Part shown: positions 5,987 through 6,935 of the stretch, in pieces
Position numbering within the stretch: position 1 is the stretch's first letter
How the letters are laid out: each line of letters opens with the position of its first letter
Assembly: GCA_031276375.1 (NCBI GenBank)
Contig: JAISNE010000197.1
Location: 1 to 6,935 of the forward strand
DNA from: Accumulibacter sp.
Lineage (GTDB): Bacteria > Pseudomonadota > Gammaproteobacteria > Burkholderiales > Rhodocyclaceae
Length of the DNA stretch: 6,935 bases
Direction: 5' to 3'
Made by a program: the position numbers and the translations under genes
Notes under the pieces: model-generated
The model's database searches: none
What the model was told of the DNA's origin: nothing
The model's input: only the letters and a program-made list of their open reading frames with translations

Positions 5987-6029
5987 GACAGTAATGTTTG
6001 CGGCGCGAAGCGCCAGTAACTGACGGTCC
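5987..6029 (-). repeat. Dispersed repeat, copy 2 (inverted relative to copy 1)
   Basis: On the minus strand it reads GGACCGTCAGTTACTGGCGC, then TTCGCGCCGCAAACATTACTGTC (split: TTCGCGCC, GCAAACATTACTGTC). It matches the core of copy 1 with a few substitutions and indels, including the GGCGC-TTC-GCGCC hairpin. GACAGAAGACAG-type short repeats flank it, as in copy 1. Clear 8-base ends like those of copy 1 are less obvious, so this copy is probably partly degraded. Confidence 0.72.
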
Positions 6030-6101
6030 TCCGTCCCTGATGTTTCTCCTCGAATTTTCATGCGCCACCTCCGCTTTTTTCAAGACGAGGCGGTCAAAAT
6101 A

Positions 6102-6177
6102 CCCGTCATTCCCGCGCAGGCTTAGAATCCAGAAAAGGCGCGGGATACTGGATTCCCGCCTGCGCGGGAATGACGGG
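6102..6177. repeat. Long inverted repeat of the CGTCATTCCCGCG type
   Basis: Arm 6102-6132 and arm 6148-6177 are reverse complements over about 30 bases, differing only where one has TTA and the other GG. They are separated by a 15-base loop. Each arm carries CCCGTCATTCCCGCGCAGGC and AATCCAG, and within an arm ATTCCCGC/GCGGGAAT can pair as well. Repeats of this look (attcccgcg...gcgggaat) are widely scattered intergenic elements in many proteobacteria. Read as protein it gives the tell-tale RHSRAGGNP peptide. Confidence 0.9.
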
Positions 6178-6400
6178 CACGGGGGATGGTTGGGCGCCGC
6201 GCTTGATTGGCGAATGCGCCCGGCAGAAACAATTGACCTTCCTGTTCCAAGGCGCCTGCCGGACCCAGCGCAAGGAAATCTCCGTCCTCGCCCTGGCTCG
6301 CCGGGCCCTCTGTTACCGGTTGCATTGGCTTTCCCTTTCCTCTCTCAAAAATGCTCTCCTCTGTTTGCCATGGCAGACTCTCAAGCCTGTCCTCTTCCAT
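6122..6400 (-). CDS. Hypothetical small protein running into a repeat
   Basis: I do not recognise this 92-residue frame. It begins MEEDRLESLPWQTEESIF and has an acidic, hydrophilic N-terminal half, a hydrophobic patch near residues 42-60, and no clear signal peptide or membrane helix. The support is an excellent ribosome binding site (GGAGGAG, 7 bases before ATG 6400) and a plausible promoter upstream. The last ~19 residues (RARHSRAGGNPVSRAF...) are encoded by the inverted repeat 6102-6177, so the original C-terminus was probably replaced or the gene truncated when the repeat arrived. It follows the EAL gene by 72 bases on the same strand. It could also be a non-functional frame or a former gene start. 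Confidence 0.4.
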   Translation of the reverse strand: MEEDRLESLPWQTEESIFERGKGKPMQPVTEGPASQGEDGDFLALGPAGALEQEGQLFLPGAFANQARRPTIPRARHSRAGGNPVSRAFSGF

Positions 6401-6407
6401 GACAGCA

Positions 6408-6414
6408 CTCCTCC
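6408..6414 (-). promoter_or_regulatory. Strong ribosome binding site of the small ORF
   Basis: GGAGGAG on the minus strand lies 7 bases before ATG 6400. Its near-perfect match to the anti-Shine-Dalgarno sequence is the main reason to treat the small ORF as possibly real. Confidence 0.5.
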
Positions 6415-6448
6415 ATCCGCGATGGCGATCAGTGTAGCAGGGAAATTC

Positions 6449-6476
6449 TTTATATGTTATCGCTCATGGCCGTCAG
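6449..6476 (-). promoter_or_regulatory. Candidate sigma70 promoter for the small ORF
   Basis: On the minus strand CTGACG (6476-6471, 4 of 6 to TTGACA) is followed after 16 bases by TATAAA (6454-6449, 5 of 6 to TATAAT). It overlaps the stop codon of the EAL gene and would start transcripts about 40 bases before the small ORF. The local AT-rich patch in GC-rich DNA supports it modestly. Confidence 0.3.
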
Positions 6477-6935
6477 GCGGGAGGCGGCGTGGCGTCGCGG
6501 ATATACGGGCCGGTCGCCGCGTCGAAGCCCGCCGCCGCCAGCGCCGCCAGTTCCCGCTCGTTGCTCACTCCTTCGGCGATGACGATGATGCCGATGTTCC
6601 GGGCGATCGTCGCCAGCCCTTTCAGGAAGGTCTGGTTGCCGATGTGCGTGTCGAGTTCGCGCACGAAGATCGAATCGACTTTGAGGTAATCGATCCCGAT
6701 GCCATACAGGCGGCCGATTTCGCTGAAGCGGTGGCCAAAGTGCTCGATTCCGATGCGGCAGCCGGCCGGCTTCAAATCGCGGCACAGGTCGCGGAAGGCG
6801 TCGAAATGCACCAGCACGCCGGATTCGGCGATTTCCAGCCACAGCCGCGAGGCGGCGCGGCGCGCCGCGAGCAGCGCGAGCAGTTCGCCGCGGAACGCGG
6901 GCCACAGGAGCGAATGCGCCGAGAAGTTGATGGCC
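6473..6935 (-). CDS. C-terminal part of a LapD-like degenerate EAL-domain protein (partial)
   Basis: The window holds the last 153 residues; the start lies beyond the right edge. The fragment is the second half of an EAL (c-di-GMP phosphodiesterase-type) domain: AINFSAHSL (metal-site Asn region), LWLEIAES (conserved Glu), IDYLKVD (Asp-x-Leu-Lys-x-Asp strand), VIAEGVSNERELAAL, and GFDAATGPYI at the end. The catalytic DDFGTG motif is replaced by EHFGHRFS, so the two metal-binding aspartates are lost. Together with the ATGP ending, this resembles LapD-type receptors that bind c-di-GMP without cleaving it and control surface adhesion. The N-terminal domains that would confirm LapD (periplasmic sensor, HAMP, GGDEF) are not in the window. 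GTG 6817 is an internal codon, not the start. Confidence 0.85.
   Translation of the reverse strand, partial: AINFSAHSLLWPAFRGELLALLAARRAASRLWLEIAESGVLVHFDAFRDLCRDLKPAGCRIGIEHFGHRFSEIGRLYGIGIDYLKVDSIFVRELDTHIGNQTFLKGLATIARNIGIIVIAEGVSNERELAALAAAGFDAATGPYIRDATPPPA

Noticed and set aside
5881..6000. A CRISPR array
   Set aside because: Only one repeat-like motif is present and there is no regular repeat-spacer spacing.
6450..6905. Minus-strand 151-codon Arg-rich frame overlapping the EAL gene
   Set aside because: It is an out-of-frame shadow of the EAL-domain coding sequence.

Overview
This window looks like chromosomal DNA from a GC-rich Gram-negative proteobacterium. It carries System I cytochrome c maturation genes (ccmC, ccmD, ccmE), an AGCS-family sodium:amino acid symporter, the C-terminal part of a LapD-like degenerate EAL protein, and several families of short palindromic dispersed repeats. 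A betaproteobacterium of the Rhodocyclales type fits best by overall impression, but that placement is an inference and not proven by the sequence.

Layout. Bases 1-112 hold a promoter -10 element and a tRNA-Ser(CGA) with an encoded CCA end. Bases 196-1593 (+) encode the symporter, followed by a strong intrinsic terminator. Bases 1716-4212 form an accessory-looking block. Its left edge is a hairpin repeat and its right edge an inverted copy of the same repeat. Between them lie a visibly AT-richer gene for a CDP-glycerol glycerophosphotransferase-like (TagB/TagF-like, GT-B) protein (2040-3632, +) and the broken remnant of a second surface-glycan-type gene (3633-3952, +). Bases 4265-5797 (-) encode ccmC-ccmD-ccmE, a compact operon for haem handling in cytochrome c assembly. 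ccmA/ccmB and ccmF/G/H are not beside it, which is unusual. Bases 5804-6177 are a repeat-dense patch: two inverted copies of a TIR-bearing hairpin repeat, one orphan CRISPR-repeat-like 3' end between them, and a separate long inverted repeat of the 'cgtcattcccgcg' type. A small ORF with a strong ribosome binding site (6122-6400, -) reads into that last repeat. The right edge (6473-6935, -) is the 3' end of the EAL-domain gene, whose start lies outside the window.

Functionally, CcmC loads haem onto the chaperone CcmE with help from the small membrane protein CcmD; the rest of the pathway must be encoded elsewhere if it works. The glycan gene pair suggests a laterally acquired fragment of a surface polymer locus, now reduced to one intact gene. 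No complete novel defence or mobile system is visible. The most interesting signals are the inverted repeats bracketing the foreign-looking glycan block, the isolated ccmCDE set bordered by repeats on both sides, and the orphan CRISPR-like motif inside a repeat cluster.
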